Assembly (NCBI RefSeq): GCF_020554865.1
Contig: NZ_JAJCIC010000010.1
Coordinates: 1-64,000, forward strand
Length of the DNA: 64,000 bases
Direction of reading: 5' to 3'
Origin: Lacrimispora sp. 210928-DFI.3.58
GTDB taxonomy: Bacteria > Bacillota > Clostridia > Lachnospirales > Lachnospiraceae
Both the position numbers and the translations under genes were made by a program. A model generated the notes under the pieces. That model made no database searches and had not been told where the DNA came from. It saw only the letters and a list, made by a program, of their open reading frames with translations. This document shows, one piece after another, positions 35,451 to 42,750 of the stretch (the first letter of the stretch is position 1; every line of letters begins with the position of its first letter).

Positions 35451-36866
35451 ATGGCGGCGACACGGCTGATTGCGCTCCATATCAACAGAGGTAAGACCAT
35501 CGCCCAGACGCTGGCGGACAGGACGGACTATTCCAAAAATGAGGAAAAGACCGAGGGCGGCAGATATATCTCCAGCTATGAGTGCGATGCCCGGACAGCG
35601 GATGAGGAGTTCCTTTTGTCAAAGCGACAGTACGAACACATGACGGGCCGCCGCCAGAAGCATGATGTCATCGCCTACCAGATACGCCAGTCCTTCAAAC
35701 CGGGAGAGGTCACGCCGGAGGAGGCCAACCGTATCGGCTATGAGCTGGGGATGCGCTTCACCAAAGGGAAACACGCCTTTATCGTTGCCACCCACACCGA
35801 CCGGGCGCATATCCACAATCATATCATCTTCAATTCCACCGCTCTGGACTGCACCCGGAAGTTCAGGGATTTCTTTTTGTCCGGGCTGGCGCTCCAGAAA
35901 GTCAGTGACCGTTTGTGTCTGGAGCATGGGCTTTCTGTCATAGAGCCGCGCCCCTGCCGGGAACGGAAAAAGCGCACCGAGTACCCCAAGCGGACTTCCA
36001 ACCGTGACGATCTGCGGGCTATCATTGATGCGGCATTACAAAGAAAGCCAAAGGACTTTGAAGAACTGATCTCTTTCCTGAAGGAGGCCGGGTGCGAGTA
36101 CAAACCGGGCAAGCGGCCATCTATCCGATGCAGGGGGCAGGACCGTTTTGCCCGGTTCAGTTCGCTGGGCGATGGATATACGGTGGACGATCTGAAAGAC
36201 GCTATTGCCGGGAAACGCAGGGAGCGGTCTCCGGGGAAAAGTCAGCAGGTCCACGACAAGAAGTTTTCCCTTCTCATTGATATCCAAGCGAAGCTGAACG
36301 AGGGGAAGGGAGCTGGATACCAGCGGTGGGCGACCCTCTTTAACCTGAAACAGATGGCACAGGTCATGTGCTTTTTGCAGGAGAACGAGATAAACAGCTT
36401 TGACGAGCTGGCGGCGAGGGCGGATGGGGCAGTCACTCAGTTTAATGGTCTGGGGGACTCCATCAAGGCGGCGGAACAGCGGATGCAGGAGATCGCCGCC
36501 TTGAAAAAACACATCATCAACTACTCCAAGACCAGGGAGGTCTATGTGGCCTACCGCAAGGCAGGGTACAGTAAAAAATTTTTTGAGGGGCATCGGGAGG
36601 CTATCACGCTCCACAAGGCGGCGAAGGAGGCTTTTGAACAGCTCGGCTTGAAAAAGCTCCCCCGTGTCAAGGAGTTGAACGCCGAGTATGCCCAGCTTCT
36701 GGAGCAGAAACGGGCGGCGTACCCGGCATACCGCAAGGCAAGGACGGAGATGCAGGAGTATCTTGTGGCGCAGAAAGTGGCGGCTGTTCTTCTGGAAAAG
36801 GAGAAGGAACAGGCGGCTATGGAGGAGCGGCGCAAGGAGGAACAGCGCACCGATCAGCACAGATGA
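35451..36866 (+). CDS. MOBP-type relaxase
   Basis: This protein nicks the ICE at oriT and stays bound to the 5' end during transfer. The N-terminal 150 residues carry the relaxase fold: NRGKTIAQTLADRTDY with the candidate tyrosine, then the three-histidine motif in ATHTDRAHIHNHIIFNS near residues 112-125. The rest is basic and helical with a coiled coil toward the end (LEKEKEQAAMEERRKEEQ). The length, 471 residues, suits the Tn1549-like ICE family. A strong terminator (36872-36913) follows its stop, then the hairpin array, which is where an oriT may lie. Confidence 0.88.
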   Translation: MAATRLIALHINRGKTIAQTLADRTDYSKNEEKTEGGRYISSYECDARTADEEFLLSKRQYEHMTGRRQKHDVIAYQIRQSFKPGEVTPEEANRIGYELGMRFTKGKHAFIVATHTDRAHIHNHIIFNSTALDCTRKFRDFFLSGLALQKVSDRLCLEHGLSVIEPRPCRERKKRTEYPKRTSNRDDLRAIIDAALQRKPKDFEELISFLKEAGCEYKPGKRPSIRCRGQDRFARFSSLGDGYTVDDLKDAIAGKRRERSPGKSQQVHDKKFSLLIDIQAKLNEGKGAGYQRWATLFNLKQMAQVMCFLQENEINSFDELAARADGAVTQFNGLGDSIKAAEQRMQEIAALKKHIINYSKTREVYVAYRKAGYSKKFFEGHREAITLHKAAKEAFEQLGLKKLPRVKELNAEYAQLLEQKRAAYPAYRKARTEMQEYLVAQKVAAVLLEKEKEQAAMEERRKEEQRTDQHR

Positions 36867-36871
36867 TCTTG

Positions 36872-36913
36872 GCGGGGCTGGCTTACAGGGATGTAGGCCA
36901 GCCCCGCTTTTTT
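36872..36913 (+). terminator. Strong rho-independent terminator
   Basis: GCGGGGCTGGC (36872-36882) pairs perfectly with GCCAGCCCCGC (36897-36907) and six T follow. It closes the conjugation module. Confidence 0.85.
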
Positions 36914-36921
36914 CTTTTTTC

Positions 36922-37137
36922 CCGGAAACGCAGGGACTGTCGTTTCCGGCTCCAAGCGGGGCGCAAGCCCCGCCTGTCCCTGCGGAGCAGGGACAACAGC
37001 GTTCGGGAACCGAACGCGCAGCCAGCCCCGGCAACGGGGCTGTTCAAGGGGTTTGGGGTGCTACCCCAACAAGCAGAGAAACAGACATCTGGCGGCAACG
37101 CCGGATGTCTGTTTCGAGCATTTGTGGGAACAAATGC
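36922..37137. repeat. Array of eight consecutive hairpins
   Basis: The 216-base stretch is almost entirely perfect inverted repeats. The stems are: 36922-36930 with 36941-36949 (9 bp); 36956-36962 with 36967-36973 (loop GCAA); 36976-36983 with 36987-36994 (GGA); 36999-37006 with 37010-37017 (GAA); 37024-37030 with 37035-37041 (GCAA); 37053-37059 with 37063-37069 (GCT); 37079-37094 with 37099-37114 (GCAA, one wobble); 37118-37125 with 37130-37137 (GGGA). Four loops are GNRA tetraloops. It lies between the terminator after the relaxase and the sensory island. No ORF fits. Candidates are oriT, a single-strand origin or a structured RNA. Confidence 0.8.
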
Positions 37138-37175
37138 ACTGCTTGCCAAGTAGCGCAACTGCTGATTCTCAAGCG

Positions 37176-38855
37176 TTATTGCTGATCATTTTCCTCCTGC
37201 TGTTTCATCAAAGTGGCATAACGAAGGAGTTGTTTCCGGGACGAAACTCCCAGTTTGTTGTAGATATTCTTGTTGTGAAACTTTAATGTATTTTCTGTAA
37301 CTCCTAAGATCGCAATGATCTCTTTTGCGTTTTTCCCCTTAAGATACAGATCAAAGACCTTTCTTTCTGTTGGAGTAAGTTGACTAATCCCTTCCAAAAA
37401 ATACTGAAAATCGTCGGGATCGATCTCTTGTTTTCTGGAATAGGCAAGTCGGGCAATTTCTGCCTGCGCGGACCCAAGATCACTGCTGGTCTGTTCCAGT
37501 TTGCTTTGCAGCCGTTCTTGTCTGCTCTCAGCTTCCAGTCGCTCTTGGTTCAAAGCGGATAAAGCTGCCTCGTGTTCTCGGTCCTGTTCTGCGAGGAAAG
37601 CAAAGAGGTCCTCAATCTCCAAAACATGAGACTCGCTCTGCGTCCGGTCTGTGTTAGTTTTAATCTGTTCCAAGTCTTTTAATATGGGTGCAACATATTT
37701 TTTGCTGCCCCAAAGAATGGAGACCAAAATGGCAAAAGAAGCGATAAACAAGAATGCGGCAATTTTGAGCCGCACCGTCTGCACAAGCGCCTGATATTCT
37801 GTGGCAGGGAGCATGGCAGCAACCATATGGGCAGTAGTCCCTATTGTTAGTTCCTGGGTCTTACCAACAAATTCAGTGTCTCCGCTATGGAAGGTAGTCA
37901 GGCTTGATCCGTTCTCAACAGAAAAAGAATTTTCAATTGGTGGGAAATAACCAGATTGATTCCCGGCGATCTGCCCTACATAACAATCCGAATCTTCCGT
38001 CAGCAAAGCGCAAAAGATATGTGCTTGGCTGCTTCCCATCGTCTTATGGGAAAGCGAAAAATACAGACTGCTGATCTCAAAGCCGCACACACCAATCGTG
38101 TTGCCACCAGAATCTAAAACAGGTATACAGAGAAAGCGCACACTTTCCCATGTGTCAGGCAGTTTATAAACGGATGTAAGAAAGAAGGCGCCGGAGATGC
38201 TCTCGCTTTTGCCGGACATCACTCCATCGATTTCCGGGAATAACCCCTCTTGTGTTTCCAACTGCCATGTACTATGGAGATTGATGTTTTTTTCTCGTGC
38301 GACAGTAGAAAATCCACGAAAAAGACAAACATCATTATGGATTGTGTTTTCCGCATAAAGATTTGCAAACTTTAGATACAGCCCATTATAGCTTTTATTA
38401 GGCAGTGCATCGTTGACCGTTGTTTTCAAAAAGCAAAATGCTCCGCTGCAAGGTGCAAGTTTCATATTGCTGCTGACGACATCAAAGAGCCTGTTTTGCA
38501 TGGACTCCAGTGCGTCAGGAGTATTGCGAAGTTCGTTGAAGGTAATCCCAGCATCTGAAAGTTCGTCTTTGACTGCCGCTGTTATCTGTTGGGAAAAGGC
38601 AAGCACATAGGCTGCCTGATCATTGCTTTGATGCTCTAGGGAGTATACAGAGTTCTCAAGTTGATTGCTTAAAGCCCGCTCAATTTCATATCCAATAGGA
38701 TCGATTGCACCGAAAAGGAACAATAGCATAGCAATCAAGAACGCAAAAAAGAGCATTATGGTAAAAAGATAGAGCATCAGGCGGCGGCGCATGGAAACGC
38801 TCTGCGTCTGAGCCGCCTCCAGTACTGATCTGATTTCTTTTAGGCGTAGTATCAT
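37176..38855 (-). CDS. Membrane-anchored LuxR-type transcription regulator
   Basis: This 559-residue protein has a short cytoplasmic start, a membrane helix near residues 27-50 (LYLFTIMLFFAFLIAMLLFLF) and a large extracellular region up to about 360. A second helix near 365-390 (IAAFLFIASFAILVSILWG) and a coiled coil follow. The C-terminal LuxR helix-turn-helix reads LTPTERKVFDLYLKGKNAKE then TENTLKFHNKNIYNKLGV. The extracellular part is probably a sensing domain of the Cache type, by architecture only. It has no kinase or receiver, so it would be a one-component signal sensor. It lies 18 bases after the solute-binding protein and could bind that protein. Confidence 0.82.
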   Translation of the reverse strand: MILRLKEIRSVLEAAQTQSVSMRRRLMLYLFTIMLFFAFLIAMLLFLFGAIDPIGYEIERALSNQLENSVYSLEHQSNDQAAYVLAFSQQITAAVKDELSDAGITFNELRNTPDALESMQNRLFDVVSSNMKLAPCSGAFCFLKTTVNDALPNKSYNGLYLKFANLYAENTIHNDVCLFRGFSTVAREKNINLHSTWQLETQEGLFPEIDGVMSGKSESISGAFFLTSVYKLPDTWESVRFLCIPVLDSGGNTIGVCGFEISSLYFSLSHKTMGSSQAHIFCALLTEDSDCYVGQIAGNQSGYFPPIENSFSVENGSSLTTFHSGDTEFVGKTQELTIGTTAHMVAAMLPATEYQALVQTVRLKIAAFLFIASFAILVSILWGSKKYVAPILKDLEQIKTNTDRTQSESHVLEIEDLFAFLAEQDREHEAALSALNQERLEAESRQERLQSKLEQTSSDLGSAQAEIARLAYSRKQEIDPDDFQYFLEGISQLTPTERKVFDLYLKGKNAKEIIAILGVTENTLKFHNKNIYNKLGVSSRKQLLRYATLMKQQEENDQQ

Positions 38856-38873
38856 GGTTTTCCCCCTTTTGTG

Positions 38874-40223
38874 TCACCGCTCTACGGCCTCCTGAATTTC
38901 CGAAAGCGAAGAGTCAAGGAGTTCTGACATCACTGTCTCCGGGTCATCCCCGCGCTCTATGCGGCTGATATAGTCCCGGTGGGCAGCAGACAATATGCTC
39001 TTTGCGGTCTCCTCAAACCTGGATTGCGCTTTGCCGGAAGCGTCATACAGCGGCAAAGGGCAAAAGGAGTAGGAGCCATACATTTGGTCCACCGCACCAT
39101 AGAGCATATGGGATTTCTCATTCTCAATCATATCTATATTTGAAAACAGAGCAGAAAAGGCATTTTCCGTAACCGGCAAATAGCCGGAAGCAATCACAAA
39201 GTCCAGATTGTGTTCTTTCTGTGTGATCCATTTTCCAAAAATGGCGGCGGCTCTATTTTTTCGCTCGTCCTCACTTTTCATGGAAAACAAACCAGTTCCC
39301 CTTTGTATAACCACTGGCGAGGCATCAGAAAAGGTGGGGTAGGGATATACCGCTGTTTCAATTTCTTCGGTGGTATTGTCCTGGTAGGTTACATAGTCCC
39401 TCAGATACAACATCCCTGCTGTGGAACCGATATTGCTGATAACCTCGGCTGTTTTCCAGCGGTCGGAAGCATAACCGTCACCAGTACAAAGTCCTCCATG
39501 GATCGCCGCACGGGCCATTGGCAGATAGGCTTGTTCAAATTCTGCACTGCACAGGTCCGGCTTTCCATTCCGAATGAACTGTCCGCCCAGCCCGGAGACA
39601 TTGACCAGGAAGTAGTGATAGAAGTCGTTAATTTGGAACATCTCTGCGCCGCCTGACCAATCGTAGTATTGGCAGCACAGAGCAAAGAGAGATTCAAAAT
39701 GGAGAAGCTCTTCTTCCGATACTCCTGTGTCAGCGGCAAAGCGGTCAAATATCGTCTTGTTTAAGAATAACAGTTCTGTTGATTTGGCGATGGGCAGCAT
39801 AACCAGCCGTCCATCTATAACGCCTTCTGCCAGAAACTCATCCACATAAGCAGAGCGTTCTTCCTCTGAAAGATAACCACTCCAATCCAAGAGCCGGTCA
39901 AGCCCAATCTCTTCTGCCACCCTCGGATAGGCCGTGAACAGATCCGGCATGGGAACCGCCCCCGGTTCGTTATTGGCAGAGGCAATCAGCGCATCGTCAA
40001 TAGCGGTAGAATTTGTGACGGAGACAACAGAAATAACAATACCGCTTTCTTTCCCCTTCGTTTGGTTAAACTCATCGATCATTACATTGAGCGGCGATTC
40101 TGTCTGACTTCCATAGACGTGCCACATCGTCAATGTGATGGGATCGTTTGTAACCTTATTTCCACAGCCGGTCATGCCCACCAGCAGTATGATGGTGAGA
40201 AAGAAAATACATAATTTTTTCAT
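38874..40223 (-). CDS. Extracellular solute-binding lipoprotein
   Basis: This 449-residue protein has a lipoprotein signal (FLTIILLVGMTGCGNK, with the lipid on Cys20). The mature part resembles family 1 sugar/oligosaccharide-binding proteins: ITLTMWHVYGSQTESPL at the start, DLFTAYPRVAEEIG and later YPTFSDASPVVIQRGTGLF and FGKWITQKEHNLDFV. No permease or ATPase gene is nearby. Its neighbours are regulators, so it likely serves as a ligand receptor for signalling, in place of transport. This is inference from context. It is co-oriented with the membrane LuxR regulator. Confidence 0.85.
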   Translation of the reverse strand: MKKLCIFFLTIILLVGMTGCGNKVTNDPITLTMWHVYGSQTESPLNVMIDEFNQTKGKESGIVISVVSVTNSTAIDDALIASANNEPGAVPMPDLFTAYPRVAEEIGLDRLLDWSGYLSEEERSAYVDEFLAEGVIDGRLVMLPIAKSTELLFLNKTIFDRFAADTGVSEEELLHFESLFALCCQYYDWSGGAEMFQINDFYHYFLVNVSGLGGQFIRNGKPDLCSAEFEQAYLPMARAAIHGGLCTGDGYASDRWKTAEVISNIGSTAGMLYLRDYVTYQDNTTEEIETAVYPYPTFSDASPVVIQRGTGLFSMKSEDERKNRAAAIFGKWITQKEHNLDFVIASGYLPVTENAFSALFSNIDMIENEKSHMLYGAVDQMYGSYSFCPLPLYDASGKAQSRFEETAKSILSAAHRDYISRIERGDDPETVMSELLDSSLSEIQEAVER

Positions 40224-40268
40224 TTTGGTGTCCTCCTATACCCTGCATGGTCCTCACCAGCCTCTGTC

Positions 40269-40652
40269 CTAAAGTGCGTCAATGACAGCGGAGAGATAGC
40301 TGGAAGAAACGGAACCGTAAATAAAATTGTCTACCAGACCGTCCTTCTTGGCCTGCCGCACCCTGTCCGCCAGCTTTTTCTCTGTGTTTTCATCCACCAC
40401 CAGCACGATCTTGCAATCTGGCTGAGCCTTTTTCAGAGCGTTTCGGATTTTTAGCCGCTCCTCCAGTGTCCAGGATGTGTATACGGTAACTTCCATAATC
40501 AGAACATTTGCAAGCACAGCATCACATAGCGACAGAGTTTTGTCCGGGCTCTCGCTCATGACTGGTTCCAGATTGGAATCAAAGTTGCGTAAGGCTTCGG
40601 CTACTGCGTCCGCAAACAGGACATTCTGCATATCAATCACGATTCTTCGCAT
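40269..40652 (-). CDS. Receiver-like protein with Glu at the phosphoacceptor position
   Basis: This 127-residue stand-alone domain has the alternating strand pattern of response-regulator receivers: RRIVIDMQNVLFADAVAEAL, then ANVLIMEVTVYTSW and CKIVLVVDEN. At the place of the usual phosphorylated Asp (LLMDxx) it reads LIMEV, so Glu replaces Asp. It ends without an output domain. The start ATG at 40652 has GGAGG 7 bases upstream. If the alignment is right, the Glu may mimic a permanently phosphorylated form. The assignment as a receiver is by strand pattern only. Confidence 0.6.
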   Translation of the reverse strand: MRRIVIDMQNVLFADAVAEALRNFDSNLEPVMSESPDKTLSLCDAVLANVLIMEVTVYTSWTLEERLKIRNALKKAQPDCKIVLVVDENTEKKLADRVRQAKKDGLVDNFIYGSVSSSYLSAVIDAL

Positions 40653-40757
40653 AAGGCGGCCTCCTATCAATCATTTTGAATCCTTTGATGATACCAGTAT
40701 AGCGAAGAAGCCATTTTCTCGCACTGTCCCTGAGTACAGTTTTTTGAAGTTTTCTCA

Positions 40758-40791
40758 AAAAAATTTCCCGGCTTCATTGAAACCGGGAAAT
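40758..40791 (-). terminator. Terminator after the response-regulator gene
   Basis: TTTCCCGG (40765-40772) pairs with CCGGGAAA (40784-40791). Read on the minus strand, it is followed by a run of seven T (40758-40764). It separates the sensor-kinase-regulator operon from the three genes downstream. A TATACT box on the minus strand (40696-40701) may be their -10, with no clear -35. Confidence 0.72.
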
Positions 40792-40807
40792 AAAGCTGTG
40801 TGCTCTG

Positions 40808-41461
40808 TTATTTGGTTATGTCAAAGTCCAGATCCTCCGGGAGGCTCGGAATAATAAATTTTTTGCCTGTAACTGCTATGGCAAGGCGGGTCTTGTTGGC
40901 ATAGCCTGTTTTTTGCAGGATGTTGGAAACATGATATTTCACGGTCCTCTCTGTGATAGAAAGAGTCTGGGCGATCTCGCTGTATTCCAGACCATCACAT
41001 ACAAGGCGCAGTACCTGGATTTCTTTTGCAGTCAGATCGGTGCTGCTTACAAGACCTAATTTCACTTGTGGCGTTTCATGGGGAAAGAGATGTTCTCCTG
41101 CCATTGTGCGATCAATGACATCGATCAGGTCTTCGGGACTTAAATCTTTGTACCAAAAGCTGTCTATCTTTGCGGCTTTGGCTCTTTCTAAAAAACCGAC
41201 CTCGACCATTGATGTGACAACGATGATCTTTATGTTTGGGAACGCCACTTTGATCTCGGCGGCAGCTTCGATGCCATCCTTGTTTCCAGCAGTACAGACA
41301 TCCATCAAGATCAGGTCGATCATCTGACGCTTGCAATAGGCAAGTGCAACATCCGCGCCGCTTATACTGGCTGCCAGGGCATATTTTTCACTGTCGGAGA
41401 TCATTCTCTCCATATATTTGCGGGGCATCCGCTGATCTTCTACAATTAACACCTGTTTCAC
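40808..41461 (-). CDS. Response regulator, LuxR/NarL family
   Basis: This protein has 217 residues. The receiver begins KQVLIVEDQRMPRKY, has the phosphorylated Asp in LILMDVCTAG and the Lys in WYKDLSPE. The C-terminal helix-turn-helix reads LTAKEIQVLRLVCDGLEYSE then TERTVKYHVSNILQKTG. The GTG at 41461 is selected because AAGGAGG is placed 7 bases before it. It overlaps the histidine kinase gene by 4 bases, so the two are a cognate pair. Its targets are unknown; the divergent envelope operon starting at 44756 is a reasonable guess. Confidence 0.88.
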   Translation of the reverse strand: MKQVLIVEDQRMPRKYMERMISDSEKYALAASISGADVALAYCKRQMIDLILMDVCTAGNKDGIEAAAEIKVAFPNIKIIVVTSMVEVGFLERAKAAKIDSFWYKDLSPEDLIDVIDRTMAGEHLFPHETPQVKLGLVSSTDLTAKEIQVLRLVCDGLEYSEIAQTLSITERTVKYHVSNILQKTGYANKTRLAIAVTGKKFIIPSLPEDLDFDITK

Positions 41462-42750
41462 TCTGCCGCCTCCTTTTCTACGGGCATGACGATTATCAGC
41501 GTAAAGGCTGGTGACCACTGTATTTCCATCGTACCTCCTAAGTTCGTAACATGGCGGTGAAGGTTGAGTAACCCGCCCCTCGGCACAATGACGCTTTCAG
41601 GGGGCTTTCCGTTATTTGTGATACGCAGGGAAATGTTGTTTCCGTCCTGCCGGGCGGTGACATAAAGGGCCGTTGCATCCGCATGGCGGACGCCGTTGGT
41701 GAGACATTCCCGCATGGCGATCACAAATATGCGATATATTTCCTCCTGCTTTGGTAATTCGCCAGCCATTTCTACCTTTACGCCGATGGTACTGGCATCC
41801 CGCAAAAATTCCGCAAGCTCCCCGCGCTCCTGGGGGTATTCATTGTCATTTTTAATGGTTCTGATTGCTTTTTGAAACAATAGAAGGCTGTCTGCGGCCT
41901 CCTGGGATACCTGCTCTTGCTGCAAAATCTGCCGCATAGCAATGATCCCCGCCCCCATCTGGTCATGCAGTTTGGTTTTTGCCGACAGGACTTCCGTTTC
42001 CTTTGTCAATGTCAGTACATTATCCGAAAGAATCTTTAAGTCACGGGAGAATTTTTTGAGCTGCTCAGTCTGTTCCTTGAGTCTCAGTCCCTTTTCGTAA
42101 AGTTCAGTCACATCTGAGAAGATCGCCTCTGTGTAAACTGTACCGTCTGGTACCGTTATCTCCGTCTGGGAGTAGCGCCAAGCCTTACCATCGGGGAACA
42201 GATAGGTTTGCTCTTCATCCGGTAGCCTTACAACACCGCTTTTCTTATCACACTCTGTAAGTGCCTGCCGCAATTCATCGAAGTGCTGGAGATCGCTTTG
42301 CGCCAGTATGTGGAACAAGCGGTGCATTTGTAGATTGCACAGTTTGAAATCACCCGATGGGGTGAAATAGCAGATCGCGTTGGGCAACATATCGATTGCC
42401 TGCTTCACGGAATTGTGGCTAAGTGTCCGGCCTTTCCGATGGATCAACACAGCGGTTTGACCAAGGAGCAAAGTACCCACCATGCCAGCGATGCACCACA
42501 GCGACCACATTGGAAATGGCAGCAAAGGATTGATAGGAAGTCCATCGGCCTTTTTGTCAAAGGCATCCCCGGCAATGCACAGCAGGATCAGCAAAGCGAT
42601 AAATACCCCGGCGTTCAGAAGCCTGCACCGTCTGCTCCCACCTCGGTCAGGGGATGCAAGAAAAAGAAACACATCCAATATCAAAGAAAAGAACAGGCAG
42701 ATCATCCATACGGACTGTTCCATTTCGGAGGATAAATAGAATGTTGTCAC
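41458..42750 (-). CDS. Sensor histidine kinase, DesK/NarX-like
   Basis: This 430-residue protein has membrane helices near residues 11-60 and 80-100 (WMICLFFSLILDVFLFLAS, AGVFIALLILLCIAGDAF, LWCIAGMVGTLLLGQTAVL). A PAS-like region follows around residues 115-215. The phosphorylation site is in KTKLHDQMGAGIIAMRQ. The N box is AMRECLTNGVRHADAT and the G region ITNNGKPPESVIVPRGGLLN. It starts at GTG 42750, overlapping the upstream stop (GTGA), which indicates coupled translation. With the response regulator it makes a complete two-component system. The signal is unknown. Confidence 0.88.
   Translation of the reverse strand: MTTFYLSSEMEQSVWMICLFFSLILDVFLFLASPDRGGSRRCRLLNAGVFIALLILLCIAGDAFDKKADGLPINPLLPFPMWSLWCIAGMVGTLLLGQTAVLIHRKGRTLSHNSVKQAIDMLPNAICYFTPSGDFKLCNLQMHRLFHILAQSDLQHFDELRQALTECDKKSGVVRLPDEEQTYLFPDGKAWRYSQTEITVPDGTVYTEAIFSDVTELYEKGLRLKEQTEQLKKFSRDLKILSDNVLTLTKETEVLSAKTKLHDQMGAGIIAMRQILQQEQVSQEAADSLLLFQKAIRTIKNDNEYPQERGELAEFLRDASTIGVKVEMAGELPKQEEIYRIFVIAMRECLTNGVRHADATALYVTARQDGNNISLRITNNGKPPESVIVPRGGLLNLHRHVTNLGGTMEIQWSPAFTLIIVMPVEKEAAE

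Larger units (their letters stand above)
5778..36913 (+). mobile_element. Conjugation module of a Tn1549/CTn-like ICE
   Basis: Genes run on one strand in the order Maff2 remnant, VirB6, PrgI, VirB4, NlpC/P60, DUF4315, DUF4366, topoisomerase, C5 methylase, YodL/DUF3848, TTRAP, ArdC/SNF2, MobC, CHC2 and MOBP relaxase. This is the core type IV secretion and processing module of clostridial ICEs. The coupling ATPase (VirD4/TraG) is not in the window and should lie left of the transposon. Integrase and att sites were not found. Confidence 0.8.

Noticed and set aside
36922..37137. Possible CRISPR array
   Set aside because: The stems differ from each other in sequence and there are no equal repeats with spacers, and no cas genes are present.
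40660..40745. Strong promoter for the receiver-like/solute-binding operon
   Set aside because: Only a TATACT box is visible on the minus strand and no good -35 lies 16-18 bases upstream, so it is mentioned but not listed as a feature.
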